DNA of 27,111 bases from a virus, in IMG/VR virus record IMGVR_UViG_3300022688_000072, positions 1-27,111 of that record; one strand, written 5' to 3'. The position numbers and the translations under genes are program-made. Every line of letters begins with the position of its first letter. Position 1 is the first letter of the stretch. Positions 6,109-13,455 of this stretch are shown in pieces. A model generated the notes under the pieces. The model did not search any database. It saw only the letters and a program-made list of their open reading frames with translations, and was not told where the DNA came from.

Positions 6109-6506
6109 ACACCGACCCAAGAGCCCGGCAATTCCGGGCGATCAAGACCGTTGAGCGCGCCCTGTTCCCCGAAAAGTGGGGCACGGGGAAGATCTTTCCT
6201 CTTGTGGACCTGACCCCGCAGGAGGGGCTCACCGTCTGGCGCGCGCCGGAGTCGCAGCCGCTGACCGAAAATGGCGGCACTATGTACACGTACCCGGCTC
6301 TGATCTATGCGGAGCCGGAAGTCATCCACCTGGAGCGCGATAGCGGTCTAGAGTGGATGGCGAGCGCGTGGGGCGGCAAGCCCCGAACGTGCTTGTGGAC
6401 GAAGTACATGCGCTTCGATCTCGACAGCGCCATGTACCGCTTGGCGCTGGCGTATCCGGGAGTGCGGATCGAAGTCCTCCCGGATGTTGATCCGGACGAA
6501 GACTGA
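6105..6506 (+). CDS. Hypothetical protein, paralogue of preceding gene at N-terminus
   Basis: A 133-residue soluble protein. Residues 1-22 match the start of the preceding gene product. The rest contains several aromatic strands (TMYTYPALIYAEPEV, WMASAWGGKPRTCLW) and an acidic end (PDVDPDED). No motif of known function is seen. It is coupled to the gene before it by ATGA and followed at once by a 7-bp hairpin. Confidence 0.7.
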   Translation: MNTDPRARQFRAIKTVERALFPEKWGTGKIFPLVDLTPQEGLTVWRAPESQPLTENGGTMYTYPALIYAEPEVIHLERDSGLEWMASAWGGKPRTCLWTKYMRFDLDSAMYRLALAYPGVRIEVLPDVDPDED

Positions 6507-6513
6507 CCACCCC

Positions 6514-6530
6514 GCCCGGCTTGGCCGGGC
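6514..6530 (+). other. GC-rich intergenic stem-loop
   Basis: A 7-bp perfect stem (GCCCGGC / GCCGGGC) with a TTG loop, 8 nt after the stop codon at 6506 and just before the AGGAG site of the gene at 6547. No T tract follows. Confidence 0.75.
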
Positions 6531-6546
6531 ACAATAGGAGAACCCT

Positions 6547-6867
6547 ATGCCACAAGCTCCTTCGTACATACAAGCTAGGACCTGCTCGGACGGCGATGGC
6601 TTATGCTGGCCCATCCCGCCCGAAGCAGGATTCTATGTCTTGTCAGCCCCTGGGGGGCACCGCTGCGCCCTGTACAAGAAGAACAAACCGACCCCGGTTC
6701 AGCACGGGATTGGGCAGCAGTACGATGGGCGCGCCACCCACGTGCCGAAACTGCTGGAAAACGCCCAGCTTGAGTTCGTTGCAGAGGTTGGCCCCACAGG
6801 GGGTTTCTTTTCAGAGCATGCGGCAGTTGATGCGGCGCTGCTACCACTGCGCGCCGCAGATGCGTGA
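6547..6867 (+). CDS. Hypothetical protein
   Basis: A 106-residue protein with a good AGGAG site 7 nt upstream of its ATG. It has a central Tyr/Lys-rich segment (ALYKKNKPTPVQHG) and a C-terminal stretch (LEFVAEVGPTGGFFSEHAAVDAALLPL) with a beta-alpha look. Two cysteines (residues 13 and 20) are spaced CSDGDGLC. No known family is recognised. Confidence 0.65.
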   Translation: MPQAPSYIQARTCSDGDGLCWPIPPEAGFYVLSAPGGHRCALYKKNKPTPVQHGIGQQYDGRATHVPKLLENAQLEFVAEVGPTGGFFSEHAAVDAALLPLRAADA

Positions 6868-7112
6868 CTGGGGTCGGATCGCCGTCCCGGCATGACACCC
6901 TTTCTCATTTTCGTCCGCGGTCAGTATCTAGGCGTCATCAACGCCGAACTGGACGGGGTTAGGCGGCGAGTGCCCGTCCGGCGACTATCGACAAAACCCC
7001 GCCAGTGCGCGGCGCTGACCTCCTCTTGTCGTGACCGACTCCAGGCAGCGCGCGTGCACCGTTCGCCCCACGATACGGGGCACAACCCAACCCAATCTGA
7101 GAGACCATTGGC
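6868..7112 (+). other. Poorly explained stretch between small genes
   Basis: An open frame starts at the ATG at 6892 (MTPFLIFVRGQYLG) and runs in frame into the lipoprotein leader at 7113. Only its first 25-30 residues look protein-like. From about 6960 another frame reads more naturally (GGECPSGDYRQNPAS) and stops near 7017. A short or decayed gene is likely. A GCCCC/GGGGC stem-loop (7065-7081, loop ACGATAC) precedes the GAGAG site of the next gene. Confidence 0.4.
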
Positions 7113-7194
7113 CATGACCATGAACTACAACGTCGTTTCAGCCGCCGCCGTGCCGGTCATCTCTCTGTCCGGCTGCGCGGTGTGGCGGTTGTGA
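7113..7194 (+). CDS. 26-residue lipoprotein leader peptide
   Basis: A very short gene (26 residues) that is almost only a lipoprotein signal: a run of Ala/Val, then the lipobox LSGC with Cys21, then AVWRL and stop. GAGAG lies 9 nt upstream of the ATG. Its product would leave a 6-residue acylated peptide. Its DNA and protein sequence match the leader of the lipoprotein at 4508 (MN-aromatic-N, SAAA, ISLSGCA). It may be a truncated copy or a real mini-lipoprotein. Its stop overlaps a GTG start of the next gene (GTGA). Confidence 0.55.
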
Positions 7195-7595
7195 TAAACA
7201 CAATCCTCATCCACCAACTCCCGCGCGCGGAAGATGGCACGCAGCAGTTCGCCGTGTGGGATGCCCGTAGTAGGTGGGACGGCTGGAAGCTAGGGTACTG
7301 CGTGGAGCCTGGACACTACGCGGTACACGCCGGAATCGTGCCGTTCGAGATTACCTCAGCAGGAACCTTCGACGACTGCACCCACTACCGACTAGAGAAC
7401 CCCGACCATCAAAACGTGTACGTCACGTGCCAGACCGTCGAGCCCGACGGCACGCCGACGCCAGAGCAGGACGGCGGACCGGTCCCCGTGAGCACGGTAT
7501 CGACGATGTATCTAATGATGGGCCTGCTCATCCTTGTCGCCGTAAGACTGCGGCGTAAAACTAACCTTGTAGAAAGCAAATGGCAAATCAAATGA
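7191..7595 (+). CDS. Tail-anchored hypothetical protein
   Basis: A 134-residue protein with a soluble N-terminal part holding aromatic residues and three cysteines (GYCVEPGHY, DDCTHY, VTCQTV), a proline/glycine-rich linker at about 88-105, and one C-terminal membrane helix (TMYLMMGLLILVAVRL) followed by arginines and lysines. The GTG at 7191 overlaps the stop of the lipoprotein leader (GTGA); GTG at 7182 is also possible. The pairing of a tiny lipoprotein with a membrane-anchored partner suggests an envelope role. A Rz/Rz1-type spanin is not supported, because the gene arrangement and membrane topology differ. Confidence 0.6.
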   Translation: MINTILIHQLPRAEDGTQQFAVWDARSRWDGWKLGYCVEPGHYAVHAGIVPFEITSAGTFDDCTHYRLENPDHQNVYVTCQTVEPDGTPTPEQDGGPVPVSTVSTMYLMMGLLILVAVRLRRKTNLVESKWQIK

Positions 7596-7876
7596 CAGAC
7601 CTAGTGCCCTTGAATTACCAACCATATTTTGAAGATAAGGTTAAAGACTTGACTAAAAAAGAAAAAGCCGTTTTTATAAGAATCATAAGAGAAAGCAAAC
7701 GAGACCAGATTGAAAGACTATTGAGAGCCATAAAAAACAAAGATAATGAAATGGCGAATGGTATGACCTACAGAATGAAACCAGAAGACACGTACAGGGC
7801 CAGAAAAATGGTCATCATTCTTAGCGAAAGTTTGAAAAACGAAGAAGACCTGGTAAGGGTTATGTACCCCTATTAA
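7580..7876 (+). CDS. AT-rich small hypothetical protein
   Basis: A 98-residue Lys/Glu/Met-rich, probably all-helical protein. It reads as two or three helices (KDLTKKEKAVFIRIIRES, QIERLLRAIKNKD, ARKMVIILSESLKNEEDLV). It overlaps the previous gene by 16 nt from the ATG at 7580, or by an ATGA from the ATG at 7592. Base and codon use is markedly AT-rich compared with both neighbours, which suggests recent acquisition. No family is recognised. Confidence 0.65.
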   Translation: MANQMTDLVPLNYQPYFEDKVKDLTKKEKAVFIRIIRESKRDQIERLLRAIKNKDNEMANGMTYRMKPEDTYRARKMVIILSESLKNEEDLVRVMYPY

Positions 7877-7924
7877 AAAGAGAAACCTACAGGCATTGAG
7901 AAGCCCTAACCCTTGGAGAGACAG

Positions 7925-8392
7925 ATGAAAGAATTGCAAGATCCTGGCCTGTGTGTAGAGCAGAGGTATTTCAACGCAAAGACGGTTTTGGGGCGCATGC
8001 TGGACATGGGTCGCATGCTCGAATGCCCCACCCAGTCGGCAAAGCGTGAAGCCGTTGGGGCGGTTCTGCGGGAAACTGGTGTTGACCTGCGCCCCATGTT
8101 GGCGTTTGCAATGGCGGTCGGTGAGCAGTGGCTGGGTCTGTCGGCGTTGCGCGCAGAGCTTGGCGTGGCATCGGAAGACGCGATGAACGAAATCCTGAAG
8201 TCGTTAGGGCTTCAGGACCGCATCGGTGGTGAGTGGGTGCCCGCGAAGTTCAGTAAAGGGCATTTTTGGCGCAATGGACCCCGGCTCGATAGCACGACCG
8301 TGAGCTACAATGGTGTGGAATGGAATCTGGCCGAAGTTCGCGCGCTTCTCGACGAAACCGACAGCGAAGAGGACGACGACGATGCCGTTTAA
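7925..8392 (+). CDS. Putative regulator with antirepressor-type C-terminal domain
   Basis: A 155-residue protein. Residues 1-70 are helical (KTVLGRMLDMGRMLECP, LRPMLAFAMAVGEQWL). Residues 73-110 read LSALRAELGVASEDAMNEILKSLGLQ...GEWVPA, which follows the helix pattern of the winged-helix domain at the C-terminus of phage antirepressors (KilA-C/ANT type: short helix, LG.S, N..L...GLQ, then W.P). The end is strongly acidic. The start is the ATG at 7925 with GGAGAG upstream. A role in repressor control is plausible; the family match is by pattern only. Confidence 0.55.
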   Translation: MKELQDPGLCVEQRYFNAKTVLGRMLDMGRMLECPTQSAKREAVGAVLRETGVDLRPMLAFAMAVGEQWLGLSALRAELGVASEDAMNEILKSLGLQDRIGGEWVPAKFSKGHFWRNGPRLDSTTVSYNGVEWNLAEVRALLDETDSEEDDDDAV

Positions 8393-8765
8393 GGAGGGCC
8401 ATCCGGGCAGACCAAGCGCCTTCACGACGCGCCTTCAGGACGGCGCAGTGTTCGAAGAGATTGGGGTTGTCGTGCTGGCCTTGCTCCCCGAGGAGGGCAA
8501 GCCGCGTTCAGACTGGAGTGTTCAGATTGAGCGCCGATGTTGCGGCAAGATCGAGACCATCAGGGTCAAGGCCCTACGCTCGCGCCTGACGAGCGTTGTC
8601 CACCGCCCAAGCATGTTCCCGCACATGTGCCGCAGCTGCGCAGACGCGGCAAAGAAGGATGGCACTATGCGTTCGGCGCAGTCCGCGAAAAGCGCCTGGC
8701 GCCCGACCAGCGCGGCCTGGGGCGCCAGGTGGAGTTATTATGCTGACGGAGGTAATAAGCCATGA
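8382..8765 (+). CDS. Possible zinc-binding small protein, C-terminus probably frameshifted
   Basis: A 127-residue open frame starting inside the end of the previous gene. It contains RRCCGKIETIRVKALRSR and later MCRSCADAAKK, a spaced Cys arrangement like the metal-binding part of small HNH or recombination-related phage proteins. From about 8655 the open frame loses coding character (SAKSAWRPTSAAWGARWSYY), while the -1 frame reads WHYAFGAVREKRLAPDQRG and stops at 8746, before the GGAGG site of the next gene. A missing base or real frameshift near 8650-8662 is likely, so the true product probably ends at 8746. Confidence 0.55.
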   Translation: MPFKEGHPGRPSAFTTRLQDGAVFEEIGVVVLALLPEEGKPRSDWSVQIERRCCGKIETIRVKALRSRLTSVVHRPSMFPHMCRSCADAAKKDGTMRSAQSAKSAWRPTSAAWGARWSYYADGGNKP

Positions 8766-8983
8766 GCAGCTTTTTATGTGAGCATTGCGGCGCGATGGCC
8801 ATGGACACCAGCCGCGGCTGTGAGCACCACGAGCCAAATGTGCCGACACATGCGCTGACGACAGACGAGATGCGCTGGTTGATAGACGCGCGCAATCGCG
8901 GGGCGCTGATTGATAGGTTAGACCTAGACAGCCTGGAGCCGTCGCTCAGGGCTCTCGGGATTTCGCTGGACATGCCTTCATGA
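8762..8983 (+). CDS. Small protein with N-terminal zinc knuckle
   Basis: A 73-residue protein with CEHC at residues 6-9 and a second ligand set CEHH about 12 residues later, suggesting a small zinc knuckle. A helical part follows (TTDEMRWLIDARNRGALIDRLDLDSLEPSLRAL). GGAGG lies 9 nt before the ATG. The start also overlaps the annotated stop at 8765 (ATGA). No family is recognised. Confidence 0.65.
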   Translation: MSSFLCEHCGAMAMDTSRGCEHHEPNVPTHALTTDEMRWLIDARNRGALIDRLDLDSLEPSLRALGISLDMPS

Positions 8984-9028
8984 TCGGCAGCCGCCCGGTA
9001 GCTGTCACCACATAGACTCCGAGCAATC

Positions 9029-9403
9029 ATGAACCCATACAAATCTAGCCCCAAATACGACCCGACTGGCCTGTGGTACGATTCATTCATAACCAATGCT
9101 GGCACTGCATGGATCGTGCACTTCGGTGACGAATACATTGCACGTGTCGAGAATGAGCAGCAGTGCAAGAACATACTGCACATAGCGGAGGTCGTGATGA
9201 AAATAGATAAACAGCCAGAAGACGCCACCCATCGCGGTCCAGCCGGCTATTACAGGCGTGTGGATAACCGATGGTTTCGCCATACTCCTTGTGGTTGGGT
9301 ACGGTCTGACATTGACGAGAGGTTTTTAAATGAAATACTTTATACGGGCAGTGCAAATGATGATAGAGATGTTGCATGCAGAGATGCGCCAACACAAAGG
9401 TGA
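9029..9403 (+). CDS. Hypothetical protein
   Basis: A 124-residue protein. The first 55 residues look like a compact alpha/beta domain (TAWIVHFGDEYIARVENEQQCKNILHIAEVVM), and the second half has a YYRRVDNRWFRHTPCGWVRS segment. The last 25 residues overlap the start of the next small gene by 74 nt and look less conserved in composition. No functional motif is recognised. Confidence 0.6.
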   Translation: MNPYKSSPKYDPTGLWYDSFITNAGTAWIVHFGDEYIARVENEQQCKNILHIAEVVMKIDKQPEDATHRGPAGYYRRVDNRWFRHTPCGWVRSDIDERFLNEILYTGSANDDRDVACRDAPTQR

Positions 9404-9482
9404 TCCGAGCAAATACCATAAGGTGTTGAACTTGCTTGAGCAAGTTCAAATGACACTTGAGGAAATCGATGCCGAACGGTAA
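9330..9482 (+). CDS. 50-residue helical hypothetical protein
   Basis: A short open frame of 50 codons with AGAGG 8 nt upstream of its ATG. The product is Met/Glu/Gln-rich and should form two amphipathic helices (RAVQMMIEMLHAEMRQ and VLNLLEQVQMTLEEID). It overlaps the end of the previous gene and the start of the DUF2800 gene by 14 nt, which fits translational coupling into the replication block. Function is unknown. Confidence 0.55.
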   Translation: MKYFIRAVQMMIEMLHAEMRQHKGDPSKYHKVLNLLEQVQMTLEEIDAER

Positions 9483-10617
9483 ACACAGCAAACTCGCACC
9501 GAGTGCGGCGCATCGCTGGTACCATTGCAGTGCCAGCGTTGACTTTATAGAAGGGCTGCGCCTGCCCGGTGAGGAAAGCCCTCAGGCCGCGGAAGGCACT
9601 CTTGCCCACGATACCTTCTACACCGCGTTGGGTATGCGCAACCCATACAAGGTCAATTTTCGCACGCCACAAGAAAAAGAATATCTGCCATATTCGATAG
9701 AGTATGTGCTCAACCTCAAAAACCTTCACCCGAAGGCAAAAATTTACCGGGAAAAGCGGGTTAATCCGGCACCCTATGTCGGCACGCGCCATTGCAAGGG
9801 TACAGCGGACGTCATAATCCCCGTGCACGGTGGTCCGCTTTACGTCATTGACTTGAAATTCGGAGAGAATGTTGTTGTAGATGTCATTGACAACTTGCAA
9901 CTGCTACTGTATGGTATTGGTGCTTATGCCGAATTTGAAGATTACAAGTTCACCGAGATAGTTCTGGTAATCAGCCAACCCCGTGCATATCACCCTGACG
10001 GTATCAATCGGGAATGGCGGTTGACACCACAAGAACTGCTGCGCCACGCTCGCCGGCTTAAGCGGGCTGCCCGACGTGCATTGACACCGCGACTGGCGGA
10101 ATTTAATCCCAATCCTGAAGCACAGTGCCGGTTCTGCCCCGGACAGGGTGTGTGTCGTGCGCTGGCTGATTACGAGCTTACATTAGCGCGGGATGTTTTC
10201 ACCAGCATCATTGATGAAGAACCCACTTATTCTGAGCCTACAAAGTTAACCCCGGAAGAACTTTCTACCCTGCTGTTTGAATTTCCGGGAATGCGCCGCT
10301 GGATGACAGAAGTGAGCGGTGCGGCCTTGCGGCATTTGCAGCAAGGTGGTAAAATACCAAGGTGGGGTCTAAAAGAAAAATTGAGTAACCGCAAGTGGGC
10401 AGCAGAAGCCGAAGAACTCGAACTGTACCTTGATGAAGCCATCCTATACGAGCAGACGCTAAGAAGCCCAGCACAGGTTGAAAAACTCGTCGGCAAAGGT
10501 GCCATCGAGCCACTAACCACAAGAGAGGTGACCGGTCAAACTATAGTCAACGATGATGAAGCCAGAGAAGCATCCGAACCCCCATTACCATTTACGGTGA
10601 TTGATGATGCCACGTAA
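9469..10617 (+). CDS. DUF2800 Cas4/RecB-like PD-(D/E)XK nuclease
   Basis: A 382-residue protein matching the phage DUF2800 family by its opening (LAPSAAHRWYHC, AAEGTLAHDTFY) and its gene position before DUF2815. The nuclease core is visible: GTAD at 111-114, IDLK at 127-130 and QLLLYG at 144-149. Four cysteines, C20 and C220-x2-C223-x5-C229, match the iron-sulphur cluster layout of Cas4 and AddB nucleases. It probably processes DNA ends during replication or recombination. Start chosen: ATG 9469 with GAGG upstream. The next gene starts inside its last codons. Confidence 0.85.
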   Translation: MPNGKHSKLAPSAAHRWYHCSASVDFIEGLRLPGEESPQAAEGTLAHDTFYTALGMRNPYKVNFRTPQEKEYLPYSIEYVLNLKNLHPKAKIYREKRVNPAPYVGTRHCKGTADVIIPVHGGPLYVIDLKFGENVVVDVIDNLQLLLYGIGAYAEFEDYKFTEIVLVISQPRAYHPDGINREWRLTPQELLRHARRLKRAARRALTPRLAEFNPNPEAQCRFCPGQGVCRALADYELTLARDVFTSIIDEEPTYSEPTKLTPEELSTLLFEFPGMRRWMTEVSGAALRHLQQGGKIPRWGLKEKLSNRKWAAEAEELELYLDEAILYEQTLRSPAQVEKLVGKGAIEPLTTREVTGQTIVNDDEAREASEPPLPFTVIDDAT

Positions 10618-11311
10618 ACAACAGTTCAAGATCTCTGACGAACTCAACAAGAGCATGGTGATTTCCAATTTCCGTGTTTCTTACGAGCACATTCTGGAGC
10701 CATGGACCGGCGATGCAGACAAGCCCGCCCGTTACAGTCTGCAGGCGATCATGGACAAGAAGAGGCAGGCGAAGCAACTGCGGGCTATCAAAGAGCGCAT
10801 TGACGCCATTGGCAAGGAAGCCTTCGGTCCGAAGTTCCCCGCACTCGTGAAAGCCGGTAAACTCCGGCAACCCTTGAGAGACGGCGACCTGGAGTTCGAG
10901 AACGATTCTACCTACGAGGGTAAGATTTTCTTCAATGCCAACGGCCCAACTGAGGGCAAGAAGCCGCCGGGTCTGTACGACCAACACTTGCGCGACATGC
11001 GGCAGTTGCCGAACCCTGAGGACGTATTTTTCAGCGGCGTTTATGCCAACGCTGAGATCAAGTTCTACCCGTATGATCAGCAAGGCGGCAAAGGCGTTGC
11101 CTGTTACCTGTTTCGCGTGCAATACGTGAAGACTGGTGAACCGCTGACAGGTGGTGCCCCGGTAGAGTCGGTGTTCAGTGAGATTGACACTGAGGAAGAC
11201 GTGTTCGCCAAGGCCGGGTCGTCCCATGATGAGGAAGAGGAGAAGCCGGTCCGTCGTCGCCGCCGTAAGGCTAAGGAAGAAGATGACGATGAATACGACA
11301 TTGACTTCTGA
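10604..11311 (+). CDS. DUF2815 single-stranded DNA-binding protein
   Basis: A 235-residue protein of the DUF2815 family, T7 gp2.5-like OB-fold proteins found next to DUF2800 and phage DNA polymerase. Supporting segments are the opening FRVSYEHILEP, the central PGLYDQHL and a late YPYDQQGGKGVACYLFRVQYVK strand pair. The C-terminus has an RRRRRK patch followed by DDDEYDIDF, resembling the acidic tip by which SSB proteins recruit partners. It should coat single strands for the polymerase and helicase genes downstream. ATG 10604 or 10607 are both possible starts; both lie within the end of the nuclease gene. Confidence 0.85.
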   Translation: MMPRKQQFKISDELNKSMVISNFRVSYEHILEPWTGDADKPARYSLQAIMDKKRQAKQLRAIKERIDAIGKEAFGPKFPALVKAGKLRQPLRDGDLEFENDSTYEGKIFFNANGPTEGKKPPGLYDQHLRDMRQLPNPEDVFFSGVYANAEIKFYPYDQQGGKGVACYLFRVQYVKTGEPLTGGAPVESVFSEIDTEEDVFAKAGSSHDEEEEKPVRRRRRKAKEEDDDEYDIDF

Positions 11312-11320
11312 GTAACGGAG

Positions 11321-11338
11321 GCCCCGCGCAAGCGGGGC
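11321..11338 (+). other. GC-rich intergenic stem-loop
   Basis: A 7-bp perfect stem (GCCCCGC / GCGGGGC) with the stable GNRA-type tetraloop GCAA, 10 nt after the SSB stop and 10 nt before the exonuclease start. No T tract follows. Its location could affect translation or stability of the downstream messenger. Confidence 0.8.
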
Positions 11339-11347
11339 TGACCAGTT

Positions 11348-11890
11348 ATGCTCCACATTGACTTTGAGACCTATTGCGCCCTTGATGTGCGGGAGGTTGG
11401 TGCTCATGCGTATGCCCGCCACCGCAGTTGCGAAGTACTCATGATGTCATGGGCATTCGACACCGACGAGCCTTCACTGTGGTTGCCGGACGGCCCTTGG
11501 AACTATGACAGCATGGGGCGTGAGCTGTACCGAGCATTGCGGCGTGGTGTTATCTGCGCACACAACGTAGAGTTCGAGCTGAATGTGTTGCGGCATGTGC
11601 TGGACATTGAGCCAAAGCTGAAAAACCTGCGGGACACTGCTGCGTTGGCACTGGTGCACGGTTACCCCAAAAGCCTTGCGGGTGCCGCAGCCGCGCTCAA
11701 ACTGCTATACCAGAAAGACAAGCGTGGCACTTATCTGATTCGTAAGTTTTGCGCACCCCGTAAGCCAACCAAAACCCGGCCAAGCCCGCGCAATTGGCCA
11801 CACGAGTTTCCTACAGATTGGGAAGACTTCAAGAGCTATTGTCTTCAAGATACAAAAGTTGAACAGGCTATTTGGCAGCAATTGTCATGA
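11348..11890 (+). CDS. DnaQ-like 3'-5' exonuclease subunit of a split family A DNA polymerase
   Basis: A 180-residue protein with the DEDD exonuclease motifs: DFET at residues 5-8 (motif I), CAHNVEFEL at 70-78 (motif II) and YCLQD at 164-168 (motif III). It corresponds to the N-terminal proofreading domain of phage polymerases of about 640-670 residues that sit after DUF2815. Here the frame ends at the domain boundary and the polymerase continues as a separate gene beginning in an ATGA overlap. Motif III lies directly before the break, so the domain is complete. It should act together with the polymerase gene product. Confidence 0.85.
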   Translation: MLHIDFETYCALDVREVGAHAYARHRSCEVLMMSWAFDTDEPSLWLPDGPWNYDSMGRELYRALRRGVICAHNVEFELNVLRHVLDIEPKLKNLRDTAALALVHGYPKSLAGAAAALKLLYQKDKRGTYLIRKFCAPRKPTKTRPSPRNWPHEFPTDWEDFKSYCLQDTKVEQAIWQQLS

Positions 11891-13455
11891 CTTGGCTAGC
11901 TAACGACTTTGAGCGGTGGCTTTTTGCTGAAACCATCCGCATGAACGAGCGCGGGCTGCCCATAGACCGTCCGCTTGTCGAGAAAACAATTCGGTTTTTA
12001 GAGCGGTATGGTGCTAAGCGGGTTGAGCAATGTAGAGACCTGACTGGCGGCATTGCACCTACCGAAGTGGCTAAACTCCAGCAATGGCTGGTGCAGTATT
12101 GCCCGCGCATTGATAATCTACAGCGGGTAACACTTGAGCGAGTACTCCGTGAAGAAGAGCTTGATCCAGAAATACAGGATGTAATTCGTATCAGGCTAGA
12201 GCAGGGTCGCGTTGCGACCAAGAAGCTCTATAAGATGCGTGAGATGGATAGTGGTGATGCGCGTATGCGTGGTGGGTTTATCTACCACGGTGCAGGGCCG
12301 GGCCGGTTTACCGCAGTAGGGTTGCAGCCGCATAACTTTCAGCGTCCCACTATCAAGGAAGTTGACGATGTAATTCAGCTTCTTCATGCCGAGCAGTTTG
12401 ACGAGTTAGAGCGCCGGTACCCTGGCACCGAGGAAAACCCGGTATCGGTGCTGGAAGCCGTGGGGTCTGCTATGCGCGGGTTCTTCATGGCACCGAAAGG
12501 TATGTTGATAGTGCGGGCTGACTACAGCGCGATTGAGGCCCGCGTGCTGGCGTGGCTGGCACATCAAGATGAAATGACGCTGGCGTTTCACGACGGCAAG
12601 GATGTCTATGTAGATATGGCTGCGTACATCTTTGGTGAAGATGCAGAAACTATTCTTGCCGGGCATAAAGCAGAGATTGTAGAATTTAGTGAAAAGCGCA
12701 AGCTCGGTAAAGATACAATTTTGGGCTGTGGGTATCAGATGTGGATCATTACATTCTTAGCTCAAATGGAAAGCAAGGGTACTGACAAAGTTGGCGGCAT
12801 ACCAATTCGCCGGCACGCAAAACACATTGGTAGCCGTAACGAGAAAGATTTTAACCCGGCTGCCCTTGAGCTGGCTAAGAAAGCGGTGCTTGGGTACCGC
12901 GAGCGTTATTCAAAAATTCCGCAGTTGTGGTACAAGATGGAACGTTGTATGGGCGAGGCATTGCTTTACCCAAAGGACGTCATATTGCGCACCGATAAAA
13001 CCCATGACATTTATTTCGCCAAACAGAACGGTAAGTTTGGGCTGCACCTACCTAGCGGGCGGTTCATCATGTACCCTGACGCCCAGGCAGAAAAGTATAC
13101 GGATGAGCGGGGTAAACTGAAATACGGTATAGAGTTCCGCGCAGTAAACGACCGTGGGATGGTTGTCTGGGAAAGTATGTATGGTGGTAAGATAACGGAG
13201 AACGAGGACCAAGGGATAAGCCGTGACCTCATGGCTCATGGAATGTGGCAGGCTGATAAAGCCGGGTTTGAGAATATCGGCACTGTTCATGATGAGATTA
13301 TCACATTGCACCCATACACTAGAGACACTGATGGTATAACCAGGAAGTTTGAGGAAATAATTTGCCGTTTGCCCCGGTGGGCCAAGGGTGCCACAAAGGC
13401 CGATACTATTCCGCTGGTTGCTGAAGGCAAAGCAGGCAAGCGGTATGGCAAGTGA
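11887..13455 (+). CDS. Family A DNA polymerase, polymerase subunit
   Basis: A 522-residue protein with family A palm and fingers motifs: motif A DYSAIEARVLAWL at about 212-224, motif B KRKLGKDTILGCGY at about 270-283 and motif C VHDE near residue 430-445. It has no exonuclease domain, which is encoded by the preceding gene. The ATG at 11887 overlaps the exonuclease stop (ATGA); the longer frame from 11872 starts with TTG and is less likely. It should be the replicative polymerase of the phage. All catalytic aspartates are present, so the split does not look like decay. Confidence 0.9.
   Translation: MTWLANDFERWLFAETIRMNERGLPIDRPLVEKTIRFLERYGAKRVEQCRDLTGGIAPTEVAKLQQWLVQYCPRIDNLQRVTLERVLREEELDPEIQDVIRIRLEQGRVATKKLYKMREMDSGDARMRGGFIYHGAGPGRFTAVGLQPHNFQRPTIKEVDDVIQLLHAEQFDELERRYPGTEENPVSVLEAVGSAMRGFFMAPKGMLIVRADYSAIEARVLAWLAHQDEMTLAFHDGKDVYVDMAAYIFGEDAETILAGHKAEIVEFSEKRKLGKDTILGCGYQMWIITFLAQMESKGTDKVGGIPIRRHAKHIGSRNEKDFNPAALELAKKAVLGYRERYSKIPQLWYKMERCMGEALLYPKDVILRTDKTHDIYFAKQNGKFGLHLPSGRFIMYPDAQAEKYTDERGKLKYGIEFRAVNDRGMVVWESMYGGKITENEDQGISRDLMAHGMWQADKAGFENIGTVHDEIITLHPYTRDTDGITRKFEEIICRLPRWAKGATKADTIPLVAEGKAGKRYGK

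Noticed and set aside
7113-7595. Rz/Rz1 spanin pair (small lipoprotein next to membrane protein)
   Set aside because: The membrane helix is at the C-terminus and the lipoprotein is upstream with no proline-rich body; the embedded arrangement of Rz1 is absent and no endolysin or holin is recognised nearby.
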